DNA from: UBA5072 sp963822145
Lineage (GTDB): Bacteria; Bacteroidota; Bacteroidia; Bacteroidales; UBA10428
Direction: 5' to 3'
Length of the DNA stretch: 64,000 nucleotides
NCBI GenBank assembly: GCA_963822145.1
Contig: CAWGGG010000004.1
Span: forward strand, 186,001 to 250,000
Under the pieces are notes generated by a model, which did not search any database, was not told the DNA's origin, and saw nothing but the letters and a program-made list of their open reading frames with translations. The position numbers and the translations under genes were made by a program. The number at the start of each line of letters is the position of its first letter. Position 1 is the stretch's first letter. Shown piece after piece: positions 9,595 through 17,998 of the stretch.

Positions 9595-12444
9595 TCAATC
9601 ATGGCGGTGATCGTGTGGTGGACCGCCCGGATTTCCCGGAGGAGCACCCGGAAAGTTGCCGCGAAAATCAGGCTGACGCTGATCCTGGTTCTGCTGTTGA
9701 TTTTGCGATGGCTGTCCTCGTTTTGACCTGAGGTTATAAGTAAATAGAAACAGAAAGTACCGGCGGTAGGTGTTCACCTGTGAATCCTTGATGTAAGTAG
9801 CTGTTACTGTCCTGTAAATACTCTTGCTCTGGTCGAGGATGTCGTAAACACCGAACTTCAGCTCGGCAGCCTGGCTTTTCAGGAATTTTTTACCGATGCT
9901 GGCATTCCAGACCAGGTATTTTTCATTGTAACTCTCGTACAGTCCGGTATTGTATTGCCCCACCATATCGGTGTTGATGACGAATCCTTTCCAGAGTACC
10001 AGGTTCAGTTTTGCGCTGGCCGACTGGTACCAGTATTTCTCATCCTGCTGGGTATCCACCGAGTTTTTTACCCGCGTGTAATTGGATGTATAGGAAAGGG
10101 TGAAATCGATGCTGGAACTGATGTTGCTCGTGACAATCAGGCTGTTCATCAGGTTGTAGTTGTTGGACCGGTTAATGAATTCCCCGGCATATTCGGGCGA
10201 TTGCGTATATCCAAGGCCAGTGACCAGGCTTACATTGCTCTTGATTGGCTTTACGAAATAGCTGAGGTTGATCATGGTATTGGCCCCCATGGAGTGATCG
10301 AGATTCACGGGATAGGTGATCTGTCCGCCAGGATACAGGGTTACATCAATTCCATCAGGACGTACAAGTGTATCACCACCGGCATAGATAGTCTTATAAG
10401 ACATTACATCGGAAATATAGTTACCTGCCAGGAACACAAAAGCATTGAAACCTGTCGTGGGGTTGGCATAGGAATAATTGGCCGTCAGCCTGTGACTGTA
10501 TTCCTGATTGAGGTCCGGATTACCGGTTCTGAGCCGAAGACGGTCGGAATTGTCAATAGCCGTAAGTAATTGTGTTACGGAAGGAGCATTGGATGAAGTC
10601 CTGTAAAACAGGCGCAGGTTGGTGATATCAGAAAACTTGTAATTGACCATGAGGTTCGGAAGGAACTTCTGGAAAGTCTCGGAAACATCTTCCTGCTGCG
10701 GGAAAGTCTGACTGCCATTCAGATCAGCCCTTTCATAATTCAGGCCCATGGATAAGTTGAGCTTGTCCTTTTTGTACAGGTAGGAGACACCGAACCGGTT
10801 GGTCATGTAATTGTTATCATAAACATTGGATAGCGAGTCTATCCGACCGAGAACCTCCGATTCATCATCAAGGCCGAACAACTCTTTGTAGTAATCACTT
10901 TTTCTGAAATTGTTGTTGTAGTTCAGCTGCAGCTGTCCGCTATTTCCCAAAGGCTCAGTGAAATTCAGGTTGGTGTTCAGCGACAGGTTACGGGTGGTTT
11001 CGTCGGCAAACTGGTTGTCTGGAATCGAATCGAGGGAGGCCAGCTGGGTATTCTCTGAATCCCTGTCATCCATGGAGGCGGAGGACCGAATGGAAAGTGT
11101 CCTGCCCTTCTTTAGAAACTTGTGCCGCCAGGTTAGCTCATTGCCTATGTTGTATCCTGCTGCGTCGATGAGGCTTTGATTCACGGTTTGTGAAAAAACC
11201 TCTCCGCCTGTAATCAGTCCGTTTGCGCGGCTGCTGGAGTTATTGTTCTGAAAGCTGAACCGTGGTACTATGATCAGTGAATTGAGGGTGTCAATGTTGT
11301 ATTCAATCCTCAGGTTCAGCCGGTGATTGTAATTATTGGAAACGGTAAGGCTGGTATCTGTGGAAAAGTTGCCCTCATCGATCATCAGGTATTCGGTATT
11401 TGACCGGATAGCCTTTACATTTTCGGTGGTATTGAAAAAGTAACTGCCGGAAACGGAGGTCTTCCTGCCCCAGTTGTCCTGGTAATTAAATCCGAGAGAG
11501 CTGCTTTTGCTGATGCCGCTTTGTCCACCGAAACTCCGGCCCCCGAATCCGCCCTGTCCATGGCCGCCGCTGGTTCCGATAAGGTCCTGCATGGCAAAGT
11601 TCTGCTGGTTGACGTTGTTGGTCATGCCGGTAAAGGTGAACCGGCGGGGTCCGCTGAAAATATTCAGACTGCCTGCAGCCAGGTATTTATCATCGAAATT
11701 CGTACCTCCTGTTGCTTTGCCAAAAGTACTGTACTTGCTTCCCTTCCGGGTTACAATGTTTATGGTTCGTGATGATTCTCCATCATCAAATCCGGTGAGT
11801 TCAGCCTGATCGCTTAGTTTATTGTATACCTGGACCCGGTCGATCACATCGGCCGGTAGATTCCTCAGCGCCACCGAGGGATCGTCGCCGAAAAAAGGCT
11901 TGCCGTCTACAAGTACCTTTTTTACCTCTTCTCCGCGCGCTTTGATGGTTCCATTCTCCACTGTGATCCCCGGCATTTTTTTGACCAGGTCCTCAGCATT
12001 GGCATCAGTACTCACTTTAAAGGCATCAGCGGACATCGAGGTGGTGTCTCCTTTCTGAATGGCTGTCCCCTGACCAACCACAACAACCTCATTCAACACC
12101 TTGCTTTCCATGGCGAGACCGATTGTTCCCAGATCGGTATTGGATCCGGAAAGGGATATGATCCTCGAATCGCGCTGGTAATTGATGCTTTGAATGGTCA
12201 GGGTGTACGATTTCTTTTTCAGGTTTGTAAACTGAAATTTACCACTGACATCGGTTGTAGTGGCCACCCTTTCAGTGGTATCTTTGAGATCGGTCAGATA
12301 AACAAAGGCACCAATGACCGGTTGATTGTCAGTTGTATCGGATACCATTCCGATTACCCGGTAATGCTGGGCAGCACCGTTAAAGGCAATGCATAGCAGT
12401 AAAGCCGCAAGGCAGGAAGTCCTGTTAAAAAAAGTCTTTATCAT
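9595..12444 (-). CDS. TonB-linked outer-membrane beta-barrel protein (carboxypeptidase-D-like domain, OMP_b-brl_3 type)
   Basis: About 949 residues from the ATG at 12444; a longer start at 12483 would put 13 polar residues ahead of the signal peptide. Signal peptide ends at FNGAAQ. The N-terminal regulatory-like domain (GMVSDTTDNQPVIGAFVYL) is followed by a plug-like region (VEKNGTIKARGEEVKKVLVDG type motif, FFGDDPSVALRNLPADVI), then a long barrel. Such proteins resemble TonB receptors but usually lack a SusD partner. The C-terminus is an unusual Asn/Gln-, Gly/Pro- and His-rich tail ending HDHRHD. Substrate unknown. Confidence 0.88.
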   Translation of the reverse strand: MIKTFFNRTSCLAALLLCIAFNGAAQHYRVIGMVSDTTDNQPVIGAFVYLTDLKDTTERVATTTDVSGKFQFTNLKKKSYTLTIQSINYQRDSRIISLSGSNTDLGTIGLAMESKVLNEVVVVGQGTAIQKGDTTSMSADAFKVSTDANAEDLVKKMPGITVENGTIKARGEEVKKVLVDGKPFFGDDPSVALRNLPADVIDRVQVYNKLSDQAELTGFDDGESSRTINIVTRKGSKYSTFGKATGGTNFDDKYLAAGSLNIFSGPRRFTFTGMTNNVNQQNFAMQDLIGTSGGHGQGGFGGRSFGGQSGISKSSSLGFNYQDNWGRKTSVSGSYFFNTTENVKAIRSNTEYLMIDEGNFSTDTSLTVSNNYNHRLNLRIEYNIDTLNSLIIVPRFSFQNNNSSSRANGLITGGEVFSQTVNQSLIDAAGYNIGNELTWRHKFLKKGRTLSIRSSASMDDRDSENTQLASLDSIPDNQFADETTRNLSLNTNLNFTEPLGNSGQLQLNYNNNFRKSDYYKELFGLDDESEVLGRIDSLSNVYDNNYMTNRFGVSYLYKKDKLNLSMGLNYERADLNGSQTFPQQEDVSETFQKFLPNLMVNYKFSDITNLRLFYRTSSNAPSVTQLLTAIDNSDRLRLRTGNPDLNQEYSHRLTANYSYANPTTGFNAFVFLAGNYISDVMSYKTIYAGGDTLVRPDGIDVTLYPGGQITYPVNLDHSMGANTMINLSYFVKPIKSNVSLVTGLGYTQSPEYAGEFINRSNNYNLMNSLIVTSNISSSIDFTLSYTSNYTRVKNSVDTQQDEKYWYQSASAKLNLVLWKGFVINTDMVGQYNTGLYESYNEKYLVWNASIGKKFLKSQAAELKFGVYDILDQSKSIYRTVTATYIKDSQVNTYRRYFLFLFTYNLRSKRGQPSQNQQQNQDQRQPDFRGNFPGAPPGNPGGPPHDHRHD

Positions 12445-12614
12445 AGCGGTTCTTTCTTGTTGGCCGGTCTTACGGATTACCATATAAATTTAAGTCAGGG
12501 AGATCCGGATGACAAAATATTTATACCAACACGGCACTTTTATAGATATACAGTGCAGCCAAAGGAAAAAAACGACATAAATTAAGGCACGTACAGGTAA
12601 TATCACCACTTTTC

Positions 12615-12737
12615 GAGCGGCGATTCCGTCGCTGCAACATCCGGGTGATCAGGTCAGATTCCTTCATGGCTTTCTAAACTTTGATTTCCAATAGCAGCAT
12701 AACCTGAACCCGAATTAAGAAAAAAGCTTAAATTCGG
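12615..12737 (+). promoter_or_regulatory. Structured leader region before crcB
   Basis: Two imperfect hairpins lie in the leader: one at about 12616-12634 (GCGGCGA / TCGCTGC around a TTCCG loop) and one at 12710-12737 (CCGAATTAAG / CTTAAATTCGG around an A-rich loop). No terminator U-tract follows the second. This could be the regulatory leader of a fluoride-responsive gene, but the sequence does not clearly match the crcB (fluoride) riboswitch consensus. Confidence 0.3.
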
Positions 12738-12759
12738 CAAACATTACACTTTCTTCCGC

Positions 12760-13137
12760 ATGATGAAACAAGTGTTCCTGGTTGGGCTAGGCGGTTTTAT
12801 CGGCAGCGTCTGCAGGTATTTTCTTTCCAGGCTTAACCAGGAGTATGATTTCCTGTCGCTGCCGATAGGTACCCTCAGTGTTAACGTGCTGGGAAGTTAT
12901 ATCATCGGGATCCTGACCGGTATCTCGGAGAAAAGTGATCTGCTGACCACCGAGTGGCGGTTGTTCCTGATGGTGGGTATTTGCGGTGGATTCACAACGT
13001 TCTCTTCCTTTACCAATGAAAACCTGATGCTGATGCACAATGGTCAGATCCTTACCGTATTTTTGTATACCGGCCTGAGTGTAATACTGGGATTCCTGGC
13101 CGTATACCTGGGTTACGTCACCACAAATCTTTTATAA
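12760..13137 (+). CDS. crcB: CrcB/Fluc-type fluoride exporter
   Basis: 125 residues with four predicted membrane helices, the usual length. Family motifs are visible: GGFIGSVCRYFLS near the N-terminus, NVLGSYIIG in helix 2, and GGFTTFSSF in helix 3, where the Phe residues line the fluoride pore in relatives. Fluc proteins form antiparallel dimers that let fluoride leave the cytoplasm. Two adjacent ATG codons occur at 12760 and 12763. The DUF190 gene begins 2 bp after the stop. Confidence 0.93.
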   Translation: MMKQVFLVGLGGFIGSVCRYFLSRLNQEYDFLSLPIGTLSVNVLGSYIIGILTGISEKSDLLTTEWRLFLMVGICGGFTTFSSFTNENLMLMHNGQILTVFLYTGLSVILGFLAVYLGYVTTNLL

Positions 13138-13138
13138 T

Positions 13139-13495
13139 ATGAAATCCACCGGGAACAGCATCCTGAAAATCTATGCGAGCAGCACAGACAGAATAGGTTC
13201 CGGGCTCTTTTACGAGCACATGGTACACCTGGCAAAAGAAAAGGGAATTTCAGGTGTTACGGTATACCGGGGCATCATGGGGTACGGACCCAGCAGCCGG
13301 CACATCAGTTCCTCCCGCTACTGGGAACTGACCGAAAAACTGCCTGTTGTTATTGAAATAATCGATGAAACCGAGTCTTTGGAAGCTTTCTACAAACTCA
13401 TTGAACCGGAGCTGCAACAAATGAAGAAGGGATGCCTGGCCACGCTGGAACCGGTTTTCGTAAAACTGCACCAGACCGGAAAGAGCAAGGAGTAG
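13139..13495 (+). CDS. DUF190-family PII-like protein, crcB partner
   Basis: 118 residues. The whole chain fits DUF190: LKIYASSTDRIGSGLFYEHMVHLAKEKGISGVTVYRGIMGYG, then ELPVVIEIID-like strands. DUF190 proteins have a PII-like trimeric ferredoxin fold and are repeatedly found next to crcB, which supports a regulatory or accessory role in fluoride export; the mechanism is not settled. It starts 2 bp after crcB, so the two are co-translated. Its TAG stop abuts, with no spacer, the stop of the convergent FAD-dehydrogenase gene. Confidence 0.9.
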   Translation: MKSTGNSILKIYASSTDRIGSGLFYEHMVHLAKEKGISGVTVYRGIMGYGPSSRHISSSRYWELTEKLPVVIEIIDETESLEAFYKLIEPELQQMKKGCLATLEPVFVKLHQTGKSKE

Positions 13496-15058
13496 CTACT
13501 TGTTGCTGTTGATATAGCTGGCACAAAAGGACGCCATATTCTCGCCGTCCACTGCGGAGGAGACAATGCCCCCGGCATATCCTGCACCTTCTCCAGCCGT
13601 GAACAGGTTCCGGATCCGAACATGACTCCCGGTTTCGGGGTCCCTGGGAATGCGAACGGGCGAAGAGGTGCGGGATTCAACCCCTACGATAATAGCATCC
13701 CGGGTAAGGAAACCCTTCATTTTTTTATCGAATGCTTTGAATCCTTCCTGCAGGTTTCTTTTGATGAAATCAGGCAACCATTCATGCATGGGTGAATTCA
13801 CCAGGCCTGGCATGTAGGAACAAACCGGGAGGTTCTGCGAGGAACGGTTGCTGATGAAATCCGTCAGCCGCTGGGCCGGAGCTTTCTGGCCGCTGTGAGA
13901 CTGCTTGTAGGCTTTTTGCTCCAGGTGTTCCTGCAAACGCATGCCGGCAAGACCCTGCAGGTTTTGGTACGACCGGTAATCCGTTGGCATCACCTGCACC
14001 ACAATGCCCGAATTGGCAAAAGGGGAGTCGCGCTTTGAAACCGACATGCCATTGACTACAATCTCATAGGCGGCCGTAGCGGAAGGCACGATCTGGCCAC
14101 CTGGACACATACAGAAGGAGTATACACCCCGTCCACTAACCTGTTCAACCAGGTTATAGGAGGCTGCCGGCAGGAATTTATCCTTCCGGCAATGATATTG
14201 GATATTGTCGATGAGTTCCTGCGGATGCTCAACACGGATGCCCATGGCAAAAGGTTTTGGTTCGAGAAGAATGCCTTTTGCGTTGAAGAGATAATACACA
14301 TCCCTTGCAGAATGGCCTGTGGCAAAAAGGAAGGCCCTGGCTTTGATTTTCTCCTGGGTATCGGTTACCACGTGCGTTATAATGCCATCTGATAGCTCCA
14401 GGTCTGTAACCCGGGTTTGGTATTGGACAATGCCACCGGCTTCCAGGATGGTCCTTCGGATATTGGTGACCACTTCCGGTAGCTTATCGGAACCGATGTG
14501 CGGATGAGCTTCATATAGAATGTTCTCGTGCGCACCATGCAGGTAAAGGATCTCCAGGATCCGGTTGATGTCACCGCGTTTTCTCGAACGGGTATAGAGT
14601 TTCCCGTCAGAAAAGGTCCCGGCACCACCTTCACCGAAACAGTAATTCGATTCTGTATTTAAGATGTGGTTGTTTTCCAGCAGGTCGATATCCTTTCGGC
14701 GCTCGTGGGTGCTTTTTCCCCTGTCCAGCAGAACCGGTCTGTAACCAAGTTCGATCAGCCGGAGTGAGGCAAAAAGACCTGCCGGGCCAGCACCGATCAC
14801 CACCACCTCGGGCTTGCTGTCTACCCGGTTGTAATCATAGGAATTCTCCAGCACGGAAGGGGCCTCCTCTCCGATGAAGACCTCGAAAGTAATGTTGATC
14901 CTGATATTTCTGCCTCGGGCATCGATCGATTTGCGGATGATGCGGACGGTGGACAGATTATGCTGTGACATGCCCAGTGTTTCCGCAACAATCGGCAGGT
15001 AGGACTCTTCTGAATAGGCCTGGGCCGGGGATAATATGAGGGAAACTTCTTTTTTCAA
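13496..15058 (-). CDS. FAD-dependent dehydrogenase (COG2509-like)
   Basis: 520 residues. A small N-terminal alpha/beta domain (1-80) precedes the FAD-binding Rossmann motif VVIGAGPAGLFASLRL, with GxGxxG at about 89-94. Further features are the FGEGGAGTFSDGKL segment and a C-terminal FTAGEGAGYAGGI FAD-contact motif. The family is annotated as uncharacterised FAD-dependent oxidoreductases and is widely conserved in anaerobes; the electron acceptor is unknown. The start is TTG at 15058, giving MKKEVSLIL. It is convergent with the DUF190 gene, sharing a stop-to-stop junction. Confidence 0.88.
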   Translation of the reverse strand: MKKEVSLILSPAQAYSEESYLPIVAETLGMSQHNLSTVRIIRKSIDARGRNIRINITFEVFIGEEAPSVLENSYDYNRVDSKPEVVVIGAGPAGLFASLRLIELGYRPVLLDRGKSTHERRKDIDLLENNHILNTESNYCFGEGGAGTFSDGKLYTRSRKRGDINRILEILYLHGAHENILYEAHPHIGSDKLPEVVTNIRRTILEAGGIVQYQTRVTDLELSDGIITHVVTDTQEKIKARAFLFATGHSARDVYYLFNAKGILLEPKPFAMGIRVEHPQELIDNIQYHCRKDKFLPAASYNLVEQVSGRGVYSFCMCPGGQIVPSATAAYEIVVNGMSVSKRDSPFANSGIVVQVMPTDYRSYQNLQGLAGMRLQEHLEQKAYKQSHSGQKAPAQRLTDFISNRSSQNLPVCSYMPGLVNSPMHEWLPDFIKRNLQEGFKAFDKKMKGFLTRDAIIVGVESRTSSPVRIPRDPETGSHVRIRNLFTAGEGAGYAGGIVSSAVDGENMASFCASYINSNK

Positions 15059-15088
15059 TCAGACCGGCGGATGATTAACACAACAAAT

Positions 15089-15841
15089 TTACTCAAAATG
15101 CAGTGTAATCATAAACATCCTGGAATAAAGCTTGTCGATGGAATCGGTAAACACGGCATCCTCGGGATCAGGTACAATGACTTCTCCATGTTTGGTGATG
15201 CTGGTCTGCAATACGTTTCGCAGGCCAACAGAATATTTGAACTCAATGCCAAACTTGAAATACTGCAGGTAAAAATCCATTCCGGCACCTATTTCATAAT
15301 AGAAGTCCAACGGTTTCACCAATACGAGGTTATTCTCTTTTTTGGATCTTCCCCACGTTTTTTTGGTGGCCGCAAGATCGATGCGTGTATTGAATCCGCC
15401 TATCACAAAGGGTCTGAAATTATTGAGACGAACCGATTTATATTTCAGCAGCAGGGGCAGTTCAATAAAGTTCGACTCCACCCTTACCGGCACATCCGAA
15501 GGATTGATCAGGGTACTCTGGGGATTTGAAACTACGTAATTGATTTCACGGATCCCCCCAAAGGCTATCCCGGGCGTGAAGCGCAAATCCATGAAATCGT
15601 TCAGGCGCAGGTTTGACAGGGCATGCACATGAAAACCCGGCCGCAAAGAGGAAACTTCTGTGTATATTCCTGAATCCACTGCCATGGCAGAACTGCGGAT
15701 GTTAAAATCCATCGTGTTCATGCCTACCGAGAAACCAAAATGCAGCCATTTGTCATCGTGGTACGGTTCATTTTTCACCTTTTCCTGTTGTGCATTCAGG
15801 AGAAGCGGGTAGAAAGCAAGCAGCAGAATAAACTGTTTCAA
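15089..15841 (-). CDS. porT: PorT-family outer-membrane protein, probable type IX secretion component
   Basis: 250 residues. Signal peptide MKQFILLLAFYPLLLNAQ, then WLHFGFSVGMNTMDFNI, an 8-stranded-barrel pattern characteristic of PorT/SprT, and a C-terminal FMITLHFE barrel end. PorT is required for type IX secretion and gliding in Bacteroidota. No protein in this window shows an obvious type IX C-terminal sorting domain, and no other por gene is nearby. The start is TTG at 15841, with no in-frame ATG upstream. A plain PorT-like porin without a secretion role remains possible. Confidence 0.75.
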   Translation of the reverse strand: MKQFILLLAFYPLLLNAQQEKVKNEPYHDDKWLHFGFSVGMNTMDFNIRSSAMAVDSGIYTEVSSLRPGFHVHALSNLRLNDFMDLRFTPGIAFGGIREINYVVSNPQSTLINPSDVPVRVESNFIELPLLLKYKSVRLNNFRPFVIGGFNTRIDLAATKKTWGRSKKENNLVLVKPLDFYYEIGAGMDFYLQYFKFGIEFKYSVGLRNVLQTSITKHGEVIVPDPEDAVFTDSIDKLYSRMFMITLHFE

Positions 15842-15979
15842 GTGTATTTTCAGATATAATCAGGAATAATAACGCAGACGGTGCAAAAATAGTATTTTAA
15901 CAGAATACACCACCTTGTTGAATCGTTCATTTAATCTATTAATTTAGCGCCATAAAGTTGTCATTAAACCACAACCACT

Positions 15980-17059
15980 ATGTATAGCGAGAAATACCTT
16001 TTTGATTTTACACGTGACGTTTTTATTAAGATGGGCTGCAGCGAGCAGGATGCAGTGAAAATTGCCGAGGTATTCCTGGCGGCTGAAATGCGCGGACTGC
16101 CATCACACGGCATGATCCGGATCAAAGATTATTACCAGCTTTGGAAAGCCAACCGGATCAATGTAAAACCCAATGTCCGCATGGTGCATGAAACTCCTTC
16201 AACGGCCGTGGTGGATGGTGATGGAGCGGTTGGCATGGTGGCTGCTGCAAAATCCATGGAAATAGCCATTGAGAAAGCTGAAAAAGTGGGCACAGGGTGG
16301 GTTTCTACCCGGAACTCCAATCATTACGGCATTGCTGGTTATTACGCCATGATGGCCCTGGAACGCGATATGATCGGGTTGTCCATGACCAATGCCAATC
16401 CCCAGGTGGCACCCACCTTTTCGGTGAGTCCCATGCTGGGTACAAACCCTATTGCCGTGGCTATCCCGGCGGGGAAGCAACCGCCCTTTGTGGCGGATTT
16501 CGCCACTACGCCCATCGCCCGTGGTAAGCTGGTGGTGGCTGAAAAGAAGGGTGAAAAGGTGCCCTTTGGTTTTGTTCAGGACAGGCTGGGGAATCCATCG
16601 GATGATCCTGCAATCTTAAAAGCAGGTGGATCGATGCTTACATTGGGTGGTGATTATGTGCATGGCAGTCACAAAGGGTATTGCCTCAGTGCTATCGTGG
16701 ACATCTTTTCCGCTGTATTTTCAGGAGCTAACTTTGGTCCTTTTGTGCCGCCTTCTGTGGCTTACCTGCCGGTGCTTGACAAAAAAGTAGGGGAGGGCAC
16801 CGGTCACTTTTTCGGGGCCATGCGCATTGATGCCTTCCAGGATAAATCCAGTTTTAAAGCCTCTATGGATGAATGGATCATAACCTTCCGCAATGCCAGG
16901 CCGGCGGAAGGAAAAGATAAGGTACTCATCCCGGGGGATCCCGAGCGCGAAAAGGAAGAAAGTATCCGGGCAGCAGGAATCAGCATCCTCCCGGCCGTAG
17001 TGAAAGAGATTCAGGAAATCGCCGACGAACTGGGTGTAGGCTTTGAGAACAAAGGGTGA
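15980..17059 (+). CDS. Ldh-family NAD(P)-dependent malate/L-lactate/ureidoglycolate-type dehydrogenase
   Basis: 359 residues, the normal family length. The fold is the non-Rossmann MDH/LDH2 type. Recognisable segments are AAEMRGLPSHGMIRI near residue 40 (His as catalytic base in relatives), STRNSNHYGIAGYYA, MLGTNPIAVAIP, VADFATTPIARGK and GSHKGYCLSAIVDI. Members reduce 2-oxoacids such as oxaloacetate, 2,3-diketogulonate or oxamate using NADH or NADPH; the substrate cannot be assigned here. It converges with the nitroreductase gene. Confidence 0.92.
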   Translation: MYSEKYLFDFTRDVFIKMGCSEQDAVKIAEVFLAAEMRGLPSHGMIRIKDYYQLWKANRINVKPNVRMVHETPSTAVVDGDGAVGMVAAAKSMEIAIEKAEKVGTGWVSTRNSNHYGIAGYYAMMALERDMIGLSMTNANPQVAPTFSVSPMLGTNPIAVAIPAGKQPPFVADFATTPIARGKLVVAEKKGEKVPFGFVQDRLGNPSDDPAILKAGGSMLTLGGDYVHGSHKGYCLSAIVDIFSAVFSGANFGPFVPPSVAYLPVLDKKVGEGTGHFFGAMRIDAFQDKSSFKASMDEWIITFRNARPAEGKDKVLIPGDPEREKEESIRAAGISILPAVVKEIQEIADELGVGFENKG

Positions 17060-17062
17060 CCT

Positions 17063-17096
17063 TCTACTGGTCCCTTGCCCCCTATCCCCCGTCCCT
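17063..17096 (-). repeat. Degenerate heptamer array spanning a stop codon
   Basis: On the minus strand four heptamer-like units follow each other: GGGACGG, GGGATAG, GGGGCAA, GGGACCA. The second contains the TAG stop of the nitroreductase gene, so the RDGG tail of that protein is encoded by the array. Similar to the array in the 3' end of hypB. Confidence 0.5.
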
Positions 17097-17840
17097 GTTC
17101 TTCATAAATCCCTGCCTGGTAATAATTTCCAGGTACTTCTGTGAGAAGGTCTGATTGTCCTTTTTGGTATATCGCTTTTCAGTAAAGACCTGGGCGAGGG
17201 TATCCAGCTGGTTTTCAGCCAGGAGCTTCGCTGTAAGTTCGAGCGATTCCTTTTCAGCATAGAGCCTGTCAATGTCGGCCGATGTGTAATCCCGGTATTT
17301 TTCAAAATGGACCACTGCGTCCAGGGGCAGTCTGTCAGTCAGGACAGGCGAATCCGCCGGGTGACCCACCACCAGTGTGGTAACCGGCACCACCGCATGG
17401 GGAAGCCCGAGAATTTCAATGATTTTATCAGCGTTGTAAATGGTGGTGCCCAGGTAACAAATACCCAGACCATGTTCCTCGGCTGCCAGCGCGCAGTTCT
17501 GGGCTGCCAGCAGGGCATCAATTGCCGCTGTCATGAAGGACAGGAAATTGTCATATCCGGGATCAGCCTGTCGTAAACGGCACCACGTGTTGAAACGGTT
17601 AAAATCAGCACAAAAGGTCAGTACCAGGGGAGCCTGTTTCACCATTGCCTGCCGGAAATGAACCTCCCACAATCTCTCCTTCAGCAAGGGGTCAGAGGTA
17701 ACAACTATGCTGTATACCTGCATATTTCCTGTGGTAGAAGCTCTGGTTCCGGCCATGAGTATATCCTGAAGCACTTCCCGGCTTACAGGTTCGTTGGAAT
17801 AATTACGGATGGTCCGGTGATTCAATATGGTTTGTAGCAT
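17082..17840 (-). CDS. Nitroreductase-family FMN oxidoreductase
   Basis: 252 residues. The N-terminal FMN-contact motif is LNHRTIRNYSNEPVSREVLQDIL, followed by AGTRASTTGNMQVYSIVV. A central helix with AAIDALLAAQNCALAAEEHGLGICYLGT follows, then the VPVTTLVVGHPAD strand. These enzymes reduce nitro groups, quinones or flavins with NAD(P)H as homodimers. The extended C-terminus (ELTAKLLAENQLDTLAQVF...) is typical of the NfsA-like subgroup. The last residues RDGG come from a short G-rich repeat. Likely a monocistronic gene. Confidence 0.9.
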   Translation of the reverse strand: MLQTILNHRTIRNYSNEPVSREVLQDILMAGTRASTTGNMQVYSIVVTSDPLLKERLWEVHFRQAMVKQAPLVLTFCADFNRFNTWCRLRQADPGYDNFLSFMTAAIDALLAAQNCALAAEEHGLGICYLGTTIYNADKIIEILGLPHAVVPVTTLVVGHPADSPVLTDRLPLDAVVHFEKYRDYTSADIDRLYAEKESLELTAKLLAENQLDTLAQVFTEKRYTKKDNQTFSQKYLEIITRQGFMKNRDGG

Positions 17841-17998
17841 GTTTTTTGTTTATAAAAATACCGGATTACTTTGAATAACCTTCCAGAATTATTACTTTTC
17901 GGTTCAGGAATTTTTACTGTTTTGAAATCATATTCAGATGCAGTATACGTTTGTATGATATTGTGCAGTAACTTTAACTGGTAATTAATAAACCGACC

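Noticed and set aside
9955..10569. 204-residue plus-strand frame
   Set aside because: Antisense to the TonB-linked barrel gene; no recognisable domain and no independent start signals.
12618..12660. Fluoride riboswitch
   Set aside because: The key consensus parts (GAUGG and CUGAUG...CCUAC) are not present, so I list only a structured leader.
15089..15841. Full type IX secretion locus around porT
   Set aside because: No other por/gld gene and no protein with a clear C-terminal sorting domain in the window.
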